DNA from: Sulfuriferula plumbiphila
Lineage (GTDB): Bacteria > Pseudomonadota > Gammaproteobacteria > Burkholderiales > Sulfuriferulaceae
Assembly: GCF_009938015.1 (NCBI RefSeq)
Contig: NZ_AP021884.1
Span: 1,909,501-1,973,500, forward strand
DNA: 64,000 nt
Direction: 5' to 3'
Below, piece by piece: positions 58,058 through 64,000 of the stretch. Numbering within the stretch: position 1 is the first letter of the stretch; the number at the start of each line of letters is the position of its first letter. The notes beneath the pieces were generated by a model, which saw only the letters and a list, made by a program, of their open reading frames with translations, had not been told where the DNA came from and made no database searches. A program made the translations under genes and the position numbers.

Positions 58058-58703
58058 CGCCGTCCTGTTCGATCTCGACGGCACGCTGGTGGACACCGCG
58101 CCCGACCTCGGCTATGCGCTCAACCAGCAGCGCCAGATGCACGGCCTGCCGGAAATGCCGCTGGAACTGATCCGCCCCTACGCCTCACACGGCACCGTCG
58201 GGCTGTTGCAAATCGGCTTTGCCATCAGCCCGGAGCACCCGGCATTCCAGGACCTGCGCGCCGAATATCTGGAACTCTACGAGCAAAACATCAATCAGTT
58301 CAGCACCCTGTTCCCCGGCATGATGGAACTCCTCGACGAGCTGGAAATACGCGGCCTGCCGTGGGGCATCGTCACCAACAAACCGGCGCGCTTCACCGCC
58401 CCGCTATTGGAGCAAATGGGCCTGGACGACCGCGCCGCCACCGTCATCAGCGGCGACACCTGCGCCCACCCCAAACCGCATCCCGAGCCCATGCTCGCCG
58501 CCTGCCGCGAGATCGGTGTGCTGCCCGCAACCTGCGTCTACATCGGTGACGCCGAACGCGATGTCGAAGCCGCCCATGCCTGCGGCATGCCCGCACTGAT
58601 CGCCGAATACGGCTACCTCGGCCCGCAAGACAACCCGCTGGAATGGGGCGCGGACGGCTTTATCCAGTCCCCCACCGCGCTACTCGAATACCTCGGCTAC
58701 TGA
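58050..58703 (+). CDS. gph: Phosphoglycolate phosphatase
   Basis: A HAD-superfamily phosphatase, 217 residues, that hydrolyses 2-phosphoglycolate; relatives next to ubiG include MupP. Motif I is [20 protein letters not shown], motif II lies in [11 protein letters not shown], and motif IV is [18 protein letters not shown]. The start overlaps ubiG by eight bases. No terminator is obvious before the tmRNA gene 72 bases on. Confidence 0.92.
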   Translation: MVNAVLFDLDGTLVDTAPDLGYALNQQRQMHGLPEMPLELIRPYASHGTVGLLQIGFAISPEHPAFQDLRAEYLELYEQNINQFSTLFPGMMELLDELEIRGLPWGIVTNKPARFTAPLLEQMGLDDRAATVISGDTCAHPKPHPEPMLAACREIGVLPATCVYIGDAERDVEAAHACGMPALIAEYGYLGPQDNPLEWGADGFIQSPTALLEYLGY

Positions 58704-58775
58704 TTGGTGTACAATCAAGTCCATTGTGGGTTGGAACTTTTCATGATCCGACCCCTCTATGTAACAGCGACATCC

Positions 58776-59140
58776 GGGGGCGACCTGGCTTCGACGTGGG
58801 TTGCAAAGCAGAGCAGGGCATACCGAGGACGGACTACCTCGTAAATACAATCCGAAATCGTTTAACTGCAAACGACGAAACTTACGCTCTGGCCGCTTAA
58901 TTGCGCCAGACCCTACACCAGCTAGCATACGAGGTGGGCCGGGCAACCGGCAGTAGGGTAATTTCAGTATGATCGCCTTGTCCAGGGTTGCTTTGGACAA
59001 GGTTAAAACCAAGGCAACTCGCTGGCTTCCAGCCTGTTCGGTGGGCGTGAAGCAGGTTAAAACCAAATTACCGGACTAAGTATGTAGAACTGTCTGTAGA
59101 GGGCTTGCGGACGGGGGTTCGATTCCCCCCGCCTCCACCA
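58776..59140 (+). ncRNA. ssrA: Transfer-messenger RNA (tmRNA)
   Basis: tmRNA rescues stalled ribosomes and tags the unfinished protein. The 365-base gene begins GGGGGCGACCTGGCTTCGAC and ends with the T-arm GGTTCGATTCC, the acceptor strand CGCCTCC and ACCA, which pair with the 5' end. The tag frame starts at GCA 58868 and encodes ANDETYALAA with TAA at 58898-58900. ClpXP, which degrades tagged proteins, is encoded at 26-28 kb. Accessory DNA begins shortly behind its own terminator. Confidence 0.97.
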
Positions 59141-59148
59141 TAATGTGA

Positions 59149-59181
59149 AATCCCAACCCTTATCCGGTTGGGATTTTTTTT
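59149..59181 (+). terminator. Rho-independent terminator of ssrA
   Basis: AATCCCAACC and GGTTGGGATT pair perfectly over ten bases around a seven-base loop, followed by a run of eight T residues. It starts nine bases after the tmRNA CCA end. Confidence 0.92.
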
Positions 59182-59216
59182 GCCCGTTCCCCCAGTGTTG
59201 GCGCGGTTTTCGAGCT

Positions 59217-59334
59217 TGACCTCTTGAGCGCACCCCGGCCGAAGTCGCCGTTTCCGTCGTGCATTCCACCGTTTTTCTCTCTCTGTTCTCTGCTGACCTC
59301 TTGACCGTGCAAGTGCCGAAGTCCGCTGTTTTCG
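59217..59334. repeat. Imperfect direct repeat of about 40 bases beside ssrA
   Basis: Copy A (59217-59256) and copy B (59294-59334) share TGACCTCTTGA at their start, GCCGAAGTC in the middle and a TTTYCG end. They lie in the 232-base non-coding gap between the ssrA terminator and merR. Behind them an imperfect hairpin (about 59350-59403, CGGTTGC and GCAACCG as outer arms) follows merR on the minus strand. The repeats may be recombinase sites or remnants of an element end. Confidence 0.55.
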
Positions 59335-59413
59335 CGGGTTTAAGGGCAGGCGGTTGCGGTTTTCGTCTGCTCAGGCGTCGGCGACCGAAAACGGAGGCAA
59401 CCGGTCTGGACGC

Positions 59414-59821
59414 TCACGCCGCCTGCAACGCCGCAATCAGCGGACACTGCACTTCCCCGCTCGCGGCGCAGCAGCGCTCGACGAGACCCTGCAGCGCACC
59501 CTCAATCCTTTTCAGATCGGCAAGCCGAGCGCGCACATCCGTGAGCTTGCGCTCGGCCTGCTCGCGGGCCTCGTTGCAATGCGACCCGTCCTCGAGCTTC
59601 AGCAAGTCCGCGATCTCGTCGAGGCTGAACCCCAGACGCTGAGCGGACTTGATGAAGCGCACGCGCGCCAGATCCGCCTCGCCGTAGCGGCGGATGCCGC
59701 CCAGCGGGCGGTCGGGCTCCTGCATCAAACCCTTGCGCTGGTAGAAGCGGATCGTTTCGACGTTGACCCCGGCGGCCTCGGCCAGGACGCCAATGGTCAG
59801 GGTTTCGGGTAGTTCGTTCAT
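59414..59821 (-). CDS. merR: Mercury-responsive regulator MerR
   Basis: MerR represses and, with Hg(II), activates the mer promoter by twisting DNA. From ATG 59821 the protein has 135 residues. The helix-turn-helix reads [20 protein letters not shown] with the following wing [20 protein letters not shown]. The three mercury-binding cysteines are present: in [12 protein letters not shown] and in [15 protein letters not shown]. It is divergent from merT across a 42-base gap holding the operator. Confidence 0.95.
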   Translation of the reverse strand: MNELPETLTIGVLAEAAGVNVETIRFYQRKGLMQEPDRPLGGIRRYGEADLARVRFIKSAQRLGFSLDEIADLLKLEDGSHCNEAREQAERKLTDVRARLADLKRIEGALQGLVERCCAASGEVQCPLIAALQAA

Positions 59822-59826
59822 GGCAC

Positions 59827-59857
59827 TTGACTCCGTACTTAAGTACGGAAGTAAGCT
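59827..59857 (+). promoter_or_regulatory. mer operator-promoter
   Basis: TTGACT (59827-59832) and TAAGCT (59852-59857) are separated by 19 bases, the overlong spacer typical for MerR-controlled promoters. Between them lies the palindrome CCGTACTTAAGTACGG (59833-59848), the MerR site. The merT ATG follows only six bases after the -10 box, so a transcript would start at or next to the start codon. Confidence 0.92.
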
Positions 59858-59863
59858 TACGCC

Positions 59864-60235
59864 ATGAAACCAGATTCCCCAACTGAATCTCGAACCAGCG
59901 GTGGGCATGGCGCGCTACTGACCGGCGGTCTAGCCGCCATCCTCGCTTCTACCTGCTGCCTCGGCCCCTTGGTGCTGATCACGCTGGGTGTCTCCGGCGC
60001 GTGGATCAGCAACCTGACCCTGCTCGAACCGTATCAGCCCTTCTTCACCGGTGCGGCGTTCGTGGCACTGTTTTTCGCGTACCGGCGCATCTGGCGACCC
60101 GTTGCTGCCTGTGAGCCCGGGCAGGTCTGCGCGCTGCCACAGGTCAACCGCAGTTACAAGGCGTTGTTCTGGGTCGTGGTTGCGCTGGTCATCGCTGCGC
60201 TCGGATTCCCGCTGATCGCGCCCTGGTTTTACTAA
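59864..60235 (+). CDS. merT: Mercuric transport protein MerT
   Basis: MerT is the inner-membrane protein that takes Hg(II) from MerP into the cytoplasm. The 123-residue protein has three membrane helices, the Cys pair in [17 protein letters not shown] in helix one, and the cytoplasmic pair in [11 protein letters not shown]. It is about seven residues longer at the N-terminus than the 116-residue Tn501/Tn21 form. No leader with a ribosome-binding site fits between promoter and ATG. Confidence 0.95.
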   Translation: MKPDSPTESRTSGGHGALLTGGLAAILASTCCLGPLVLITLGVSGAWISNLTLLEPYQPFFTGAAFVALFFAYRRIWRPVAACEPGQVCALPQVNRSYKALFWVVVALVIAALGFPLIAPWFY

Positions 60236-60247
60236 AAGGAAACTGCC

Positions 60248-60532
60248 ATGAGAAAACTCGTTGCCCTGGCGGCGTTGGCCGCGATGACCTCGCCCGTCTG
60301 GGCTGCCACGCAGAGCGTCACGCTGTCCGTGCCGGGCATGAACTGCGCCACTTGCCCGATCACGGTCAAGAAAGCGCTGACCAAGGTCTCCGGCGTCAGC
60401 AAGATCGACGTGAGCCTGGATCGACGTGAGGCCAAGGTCACGTTCGATGATGCGAAGGCGAACGTCGAGGCCCTCACACGCGCCACCAAGGACGCAGGTT
60501 TTCCGTCCACTTTGGCGGAAGCCGCCAAATGA
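60248..60532 (+). CDS. merP: Periplasmic mercury-binding protein MerP
   Basis: A 94-residue periplasmic metal-binding protein. A signal peptide (MRKLVALAALAAMTSPVWA) precedes a heavy-metal-associated domain with the binding motif GMNCATC. AAAAGGAA lies before the ATG. It passes Hg(II) to MerT. The stop overlaps the next start by four bases. Confidence 0.95.
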   Translation: MRKLVALAALAAMTSPVWAATQSVTLSVPGMNCATCPITVKKALTKVSGVSKIDVSLDRREAKVTFDDAKANVEALTRATKDAGFPSTLAEAAK

Positions 60533-60750
60533 CTGCGGTGATCCTGGAATCGACGCTGACCTGTCCCGAGTGCGGCCACGCCAAGACCGAGACGATGCCG
60601 ACAGACGCCTGCCAGTGGTTCTACGATTGTGAGCAGTGTCACGCCGTTCTCAAGCCCAAGCCGGGTGACTGCTGTGTGTACTGCTCCTACGGCACAGTGC
60701 CCTGCCCGCCGATTCAGGAGCGTGGCAAGGGCGGTTGCTGCGGTAGCTAA
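60529..60750 (+). CDS. GDCCVxC-domain small cysteine-rich protein
   Basis: A 73-residue protein with 11 cysteines: TCPECGHAK, FYDCEQCHAVL, the signature GDCCVYCSYGTVPCPPIQ and a C-terminal GGCCGS. This is the GDCCVxC family, some members of which carry selenocysteine; here all positions are cysteine and no in-frame TGA is used. The family is often next to mer genes. I infer metal binding or metal hand-over; function unknown. It overlaps merP by four bases and its stop abuts, without a gap, the stop of the convergent gene. Confidence 0.85.
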   Translation: MTAVILESTLTCPECGHAKTETMPTDACQWFYDCEQCHAVLKPKPGDCCVYCSYGTVPCPPIQERGKGGCCGS

Positions 60751-61227
60751 TTACGCGAGTCGCAGCCGCTCACGCTGCTCGTCCCACCGCTGGGGAATGG
60801 CACGACGGCTGACGCTTTCCAATGTCACGCCGGCAGCCGCACCGGTTGCGCAGGCTTCAACGATGCTGGGTGCCAACTGTGCCAATCGGGCGATCCGACT
60901 GGCACGACCCAAATCGAAGCCTTCAGCTTCAGCGATCTCAGTGATCGATGCGAAGCGCCCTTCGTCCATCAACCTTTGCCAGTGATGCGCGAGGCCGAGC
61001 GCACGCATCAAAGGCGTGTCCTGCGCGGCCGCCTTCATCAATCGCTCGCGGCGAGCCTCGTTCTGGAACTCCTGCGGCGCATCCAGCGGCGTGATGACCT
61101 GCTTCTTCAGGCCCCGGCGTACGAGCGTCCAGGGCAGGAAGGTTTCCATCTGCACGCCGCCAGCGAGCAGCGGCGTCTGATACGTCACAGGGTCGCCCTT
61201 GGCGTGGCCGCGATGCTTCTTGCTCAT
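60751..61227 (-). CDS. Recombinase-associated helix-turn-helix protein, paralogue B
   Basis: A 158-residue protein, METFLPWTLVRRGLKKQVI in its first third. The C-terminal part (WQRLMDEGRFASITEIAEAE, RIARLAQLAPSIVEA, TLESVSRRAIPQRWDEQRER) looks like a ParB/KorB-style helix-turn-helix and matches, from memory, the C-terminal end of many large serine recombinases. It is a paralogue of the gene just upstream. The ATG at 61227 overlaps that gene's stop by four bases. It is the last gene of the recombinase operon. Confidence 0.65.
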   Translation of the reverse strand: MSKKHRGHAKGDPVTYQTPLLAGGVQMETFLPWTLVRRGLKKQVITPLDAPQEFQNEARRERLMKAAAQDTPLMRALGLAHHWQRLMDEGRFASITEIAEAEGFDLGRASRIARLAQLAPSIVEACATGAAAGVTLESVSRRAIPQRWDEQRERLRLA

Positions 61228-61595
61228 ACGTCCTCCTCGAAGGTGGCCATGAGCTGGCGCTGGGCGTGCCAGTCGACCGTCAGGCGGTTTCGCTGAAACC
61301 AAATCAGCGTCAGCCGCCGTGGCTGCTTGCCCGCCATGAACTGCTCAATGATGTCGGGGGCCAGCAGGGTCAGGCGCAGCAGTTCGTTGACCACCGAGTG
61401 GTGCAGCTTCTCGGCGCGGGCGATGGCGGAACCGCTCTGCATCGCGCCGGTGTCCAGCAGGTGCTGCCAGTAGAAGGCGCGTGCCACACCGTCGAGCAGT
61501 GTCACGTCGTGGACGTGCCGGTCGTCGGCAGCCACGCGTTGGACGCCTCGGCGGCGAAACGTCAGGGGCACGAAGGTTTCCATCGACTCGTCCAT
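61224..61595 (-). CDS. Recombinase-associated helix-turn-helix protein, paralogue A
   Basis: A 123-residue protein that aligns along its length with paralogue B: METFVPLTFRRRGVQRV, then YWQHLLDTGAMQSGSAIARA, ELLRLTLLAPDIIEQFMAG, LTLIWFQRNRLTVDWHAQRQ. The second half is the same helix-turn-helix module. Start and recombinase stop share a base (TGATG), a sign of translational coupling. A role as DNA-binding or directionality partner of the recombinase is my inference. Confidence 0.65.
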   Translation of the reverse strand: MDESMETFVPLTFRRRGVQRVAADDRHVHDVTLLDGVARAFYWQHLLDTGAMQSGSAIARAEKLHHSVVNELLRLTLLAPDIIEQFMAGKQPRRLTLIWFQRNRLTVDWHAQRQLMATFEEDV

Positions 61596-62983
61596 CAGGC
61601 TTCGACCTCCAGCAGTTCGGCACCGATGCTGTCCGGGGCGAACTCCTTGATCAGCGCGTTCCAACCCACCTCACGCCACTTCACCTTGATCCCCTGCACC
61701 TCGCCCGCGTGGACGAGATCGATGCGCTCGATCATCAGATTGGCGATGCGGTGGCGCTCGACTGGGAACAGTTGATCCCACACGTTGTTGAGCCGTCCCA
61801 TGGCCATCACGGTCGTGGCCTCGTCGATCTGTGCCCCGTTGCGTTGGATGTGCCGCACCACCGACGCCACAGTTTCCGGGCTGGTCAGCACCGTGCGGAT
61901 CTGGGCCACCACCGCCCCCTCGATCTCCAGCGCAGGCAGGCGCTCGTAGCCCTTGCCCGGCGCGCCGAACCGCGCTTCCGACTTGGACACGTAGTAGTGG
62001 TACTTGCGCCCGTTCTTGCGCGAGTAGGTCGGGTACATCCGTTCGCCCGAGGGCGCGTACAGCAGACCGCGCAGCAACGCGTCAGTGCGCGACCTGATCT
62101 TGGTCTCGACCGACCGAGTGTGACCGTCCTTGGCCAGCACCTCGTGAACCCGGCCCCACAGCCCGGGATCGATGATGGCTTGATGCACTCCCGGGTACCA
62201 ACTGCCCTTGTGCGACAACTCCCCGAGGTAGATGCGGTTGCGCAGCAGCTTGTGCAGGTACTTCTTGTCGATGCGCGTGCCCGCCCGCGTCTGGCCGTCC
62301 TGTGTCGTCCACGCCTTGGTCGTGATGCCATCGAGCGTCAGGTTGGCGGCAATCTGGGTGGGCGAGCCGATGGTCAGCATCTCCTCAAAGATGCGCCGCA
62401 CCACCGCCGCCTCGGTGTCGTTGATGACCAGCAGACGGTTCTCGACGTCGAAGCCGAGCGGCGGCACGCCACCCATCCACATCCCTTTGCGCTTGCTGGC
62501 GGCGATCTTGTCGCGGATGCGCTCGCCGGTGACCTCGCGCTCAAACTGGGCGAAGGACAGCAGCACGTTGAGCATCAGCCGCCCCATCGAGGTGGTGGTG
62601 TTGAACTGCTGCGTGACCGACACGAACGACACGCCGTGGCGCTCAAACACCTCAACCATCTTGGAGAAGTCGGCAAGGCTGCGCGTCAGGCGGTCAATCT
62701 TGTAGACCACTACGATGTCGATCTGGCCGCGCTCGATGTCGGCCATCAGGCGTTTCAGCCCGGGCCGATCCGTGTTGCCGCCGGAGAAGCCGGGATCGTC
62801 GTAGTCGTCGGCCACCGGAATCCATCCTTCTGCGCGTTGGCTGGCGACGTAGGCTTGGCCAGCCTCCTTCTGCGCGTCGATGGAGTTGAACTCCTGGTCA
62901 AGGCGTTCGTCCGACGACACCCGGCAGTAGACGGCGCAGCGTTTGCGCGCCTTGGGAGAGGCGATGTGGGTGGCGTCGCTCAT
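61595..62983 (-). CDS. Large serine recombinase (resolvase/invertase family)
   Basis: A 462-residue site-specific recombinase. The N-terminal catalytic domain has the nucleophile Ser in RCAVYCRVSSDERLDQEF, VVVYKIDRLTRSLADFSKMV and SFAQFEREVTGERIRDKI. A recombinase domain follows (GGVPPLGFDVENRLLVINDT to about residue 300), with KKYLHKLLRNRIYLGEL. No cysteine zinc ribbon is seen. The usual C-terminal helix-turn-helix module of close relatives seems to be missing here and encoded separately downstream. ATG 62983 overlaps the DUF2924 stop by four bases. Confidence 0.9.
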   Translation of the reverse strand: MSDATHIASPKARKRCAVYCRVSSDERLDQEFNSIDAQKEAGQAYVASQRAEGWIPVADDYDDPGFSGGNTDRPGLKRLMADIERGQIDIVVVYKIDRLTRSLADFSKMVEVFERHGVSFVSVTQQFNTTTSMGRLMLNVLLSFAQFEREVTGERIRDKIAASKRKGMWMGGVPPLGFDVENRLLVINDTEAAVVRRIFEEMLTIGSPTQIAANLTLDGITTKAWTTQDGQTRAGTRIDKKYLHKLLRNRIYLGELSHKGSWYPGVHQAIIDPGLWGRVHEVLAKDGHTRSVETKIRSRTDALLRGLLYAPSGERMYPTYSRKNGRKYHYYVSKSEARFGAPGKGYERLPALEIEGAVVAQIRTVLTSPETVASVVRHIQRNGAQIDEATTVMAMGRLNNVWDQLFPVERHRIANLMIERIDLVHAGEVQGIKVKWREVGWNALIKEFAPDSIGAELLEVEA

Positions 62984-63432
62984 TGCGCACCTGCCTTGCC
63001 GGTCAGGCCGAAGAACAGTGGCCCCGACCAGTGCGTGCCCGTGATCTGCCGGGCCACGGCTGTCAGGCTCTTGAAGGTGCTGCCCTCGTACTCGAACAGA
63101 CCTTCGGCGGTGACCGCCACCTTGTGCTCGCGGTCGCCCCATTCGCGCAGCAGCACGGTGCCGGGCGCGAAGTTGGTGTCGCGCGGGCGAGCCCGCAGCT
63201 TGATCTTGGAATGCTTGGCACCGATGGCCTCCAGGCGCTGGCGCGTGTTGTGCGCCAGACCGCCGAAGGCTTCCTCCTGCATCTTGTAGGCGATGCGCGA
63301 CTCGATGAAGACGCGGTTGGGGTTGATGGGGCGGCTGCTGAAGTACCGATCCCACACTGGCCACAACTCGGCGATGGGCAGGCTCGACAGCTCCGCGATC
63401 CGCGCGGCGACGGATGCTTGTTTCTCGTTCAT
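62980..63432 (-). CDS. DUF2924 protein
   Basis: A 150-residue DUF2924 protein: RIAELSSLPIAELWPVWDRY, FIESRIAYKMQEEAFGGLAH, PGTVLLREWGDREHKVAVTA and TGTHWSGPLFFGL. The family is found next to serine recombinases in phages and integrative elements; its function is unknown, possibly DNA binding. The ATG at 63432 shares a base with the preceding stop (TGATG), better supported than the GTG one codon upstream. Confidence 0.85.
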   Translation of the reverse strand: MNEKQASVAARIAELSSLPIAELWPVWDRYFSSRPINPNRVFIESRIAYKMQEEAFGGLAHNTRQRLEAIGAKHSKIKLRARPRDTNFAPGTVLLREWGDREHKVAVTAEGLFEYEGSTFKSLTAVARQITGTHWSGPLFFGLTGKAGAQ

Positions 63433-63623
63433 CACAACTTCTCCGTTTGATAGGGGGTTGTATGAACGCGCTGGTCGGGCAGGAAGCCAAGGCCAACTTC
63501 TCTCTGTTTTGGCGCTTCTGCGACGACTGTGCGGACGATGGCGGCCGCAAGGATGGCGGTGATTTCACCAGCGCGGGCGCTAGCGGACATCTCCGAGGGA
63601 GATGCGAGTTCGAGGTTCTTCAT
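63432..63623 (-). CDS. Small ORF heading the recombinase operon
   Basis: A 63-residue product beginning MKNLELASPSEMSASARAGE and ending FLPDQRVHTTPYQTEKL. GGAG lies seven bases before the ATG at 63623. The stop overlaps the DUF2924 start by one base, the same coupling as elsewhere in this operon, which argues that it is translated. A central helix EITAILAAAIVRTVV resembles small conserved proteins in the same place of other elements (from memory). Function unknown. Confidence 0.6.
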   Translation of the reverse strand: MKNLELASPSEMSASARAGEITAILAAAIVRTVVAEAPKQREVGLGFLPDQRVHTTPYQTEKL

Positions 63624-63785
63624 GACGGCTCCGAGGAATTGCAACCGTCTCAGATGATGTGCGCGATGTTCCGAAGCGGATGGCAATTCCGGGTAATCGG
63701 ACTCGTCCGGTGGCGCGGCCCCGAAGCCCCGGCAGGCCAGCGGCGCTTGCCTGGCAGGGAACCTGATTGCGCGTTAACGAAACAG

Positions 63786-63814
63786 TTGACAGGTGCCGAT
63801 CTGCTCGATACGAT
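63786..63814 (+). promoter_or_regulatory. Sigma-70 promoter for the XRE gene
   Basis: TTGACA (63786-63791), a 17-base spacer and TACGAT (63809-63814) form a near-consensus promoter. GTTAAC, GTTGAC and GTCAATTAAC motifs within and around it could be operator half-sites. It lies in the 227-base gap between the recombinase operon and the XRE gene; I see no clear promoter for the opposite direction. Confidence 0.7.
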
Positions 63815-63850
63815 GGCGTCAATTAACTAATCACGCAACTAGGTCACAAC

Positions 63851-64000
63851 ATGGCATTTGGTGCCTACATCAGACAGAAGAGGGAGGCGAAGGGCATTCA
63901 GATGAATGACTTCGCCCGGCAGCTGGAAATCTCGCCTGCCTACTGGTCGCGCATAGAGCGCGACATCGAGAAGCCGCCCAAGGACGAGCTGATCCGCAAG
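63851..64000 (+). CDS. XRE-family transcriptional regulator (3' end outside window)
   Basis: The first 50 residues of a Cro/CI-type regulator are present: MAFGAYIRQKREAKGIQMND followed by FARQLEISPAYWSRIERDIE, a complete helix-turn-helix. The gene is cut by the window edge. Divergent from the recombinase operon, it is placed as the element's repressor; similar N-termini occur in regulators paired with ImmA/IrrE proteases, which cannot be tested here. Confidence 0.85.
   Translation, partial: MAFGAYIRQKREAKGIQMNDFARQLEISPAYWSRIERDIEKPPKDELIRK

Noticed and set aside
60529-60750. Possible selenoprotein in the GDCCVxC gene
   Set aside because: Some relatives use selenocysteine, but all motif positions here are cysteine codons and the frame ends at a normal TAA.
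61481-63289. Long plus-strand frame opposite the serine recombinase (about 600 codons)
   Set aside because: Composition follows the reverse complement of the recombinase; the minus-strand genes have family motifs and coupled starts and stops.

Overview
This 64 kb window looks like a chromosome segment of a betaproteobacterium, most plausibly of the Nitrosomonadales type (inferred from gene content and order, not from a database match). The supporting signs are the block gyrA-serC-(serA)-pheA-hisC-aroF-tyrA-aroA/cmk-rpsA-ihfB-lapA-lapB, an in-frame AroA-Cmk fusion, the mtaD-ubiG-gph unit, a tmRNA whose tag reads ANDETYALAA, and hopanoid-type squalene genes hpnCDE. Most of the window is housekeeping DNA with tightly packed, often 4-base-overlapping genes.

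Layout. 0-6.5 kb: end of serB, a c-di-GMP GGDEF/EAL protein coupled to a periplasmic binding protein, dnaQ, rnhA, a methyltransferase and gloB. 6.6-15.7 kb: mltD, a yejABEF-like peptide importer and fabI. 15.8-19.6 kb: a putative anaerobic ubiquinone locus on the minus strand (broken radical SAM gene, C-terminally truncated ubiU, a DUF116 gene where ubiV would be expected, ubiT, and a DUF2249-hemerythrin gene) behind an FNR-like site. 19.7-29.6 kb: nitronate monooxygenase, ppiD, tRNA-Asp, tRNA-Val, hupB, lon with a sigma-32-like promoter, clpX, clpP, tig and tRNA-Leu. 29.7-34.7 kb: hpnC-hpnD-hpnE, an SDR and a Ser/Thr kinase in one plus-strand unit. 34.7-56 kb: a long minus-strand run through radA, cysM, heptose and UDP-glucuronate genes, pyrF, lapBA, ihfB, rpsA, aromatic and serine biosynthesis, to gyrA. 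56-58.7 kb: mtaD-like hydrolase, ubiG, gph. 58.8-59.1 kb: ssrA (tmRNA).

Downstream of ssrA the content changes to accessory DNA: a minimal mercury cassette (merR, merT, merP and a GDCCVxC protein, with no merA), followed convergently by a five-gene, translationally coupled operon with a large serine recombinase. That operon carries a 63-residue ORF, a DUF2924 protein, the recombinase, and two tandem paralogues that resemble the C-terminal helix-turn-helix module normally fused to related recombinases. A divergent XRE repressor gene runs off the right edge. This is probably the left end of an integrative element placed beside ssrA; the far end is outside the window.

The genes connect functionally: serA, serC and serB supply serine; aroF, aroA, tyrA, pheA and hisC cover aromatic amino acids; lapAB, hldA, hldD and ugd serve the outer membrane surface; tig-clpP-clpX-lon-hupB is the conserved proteostasis block; and ubiG with the ubiU/ubiT locus touches ubiquinone synthesis with and without oxygen. 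The parts most worth a second look are the ubiU/DUF116 locus, the recombinase operon with its detached modules, the merA-less mer cassette and two families of intergenic palindromes.
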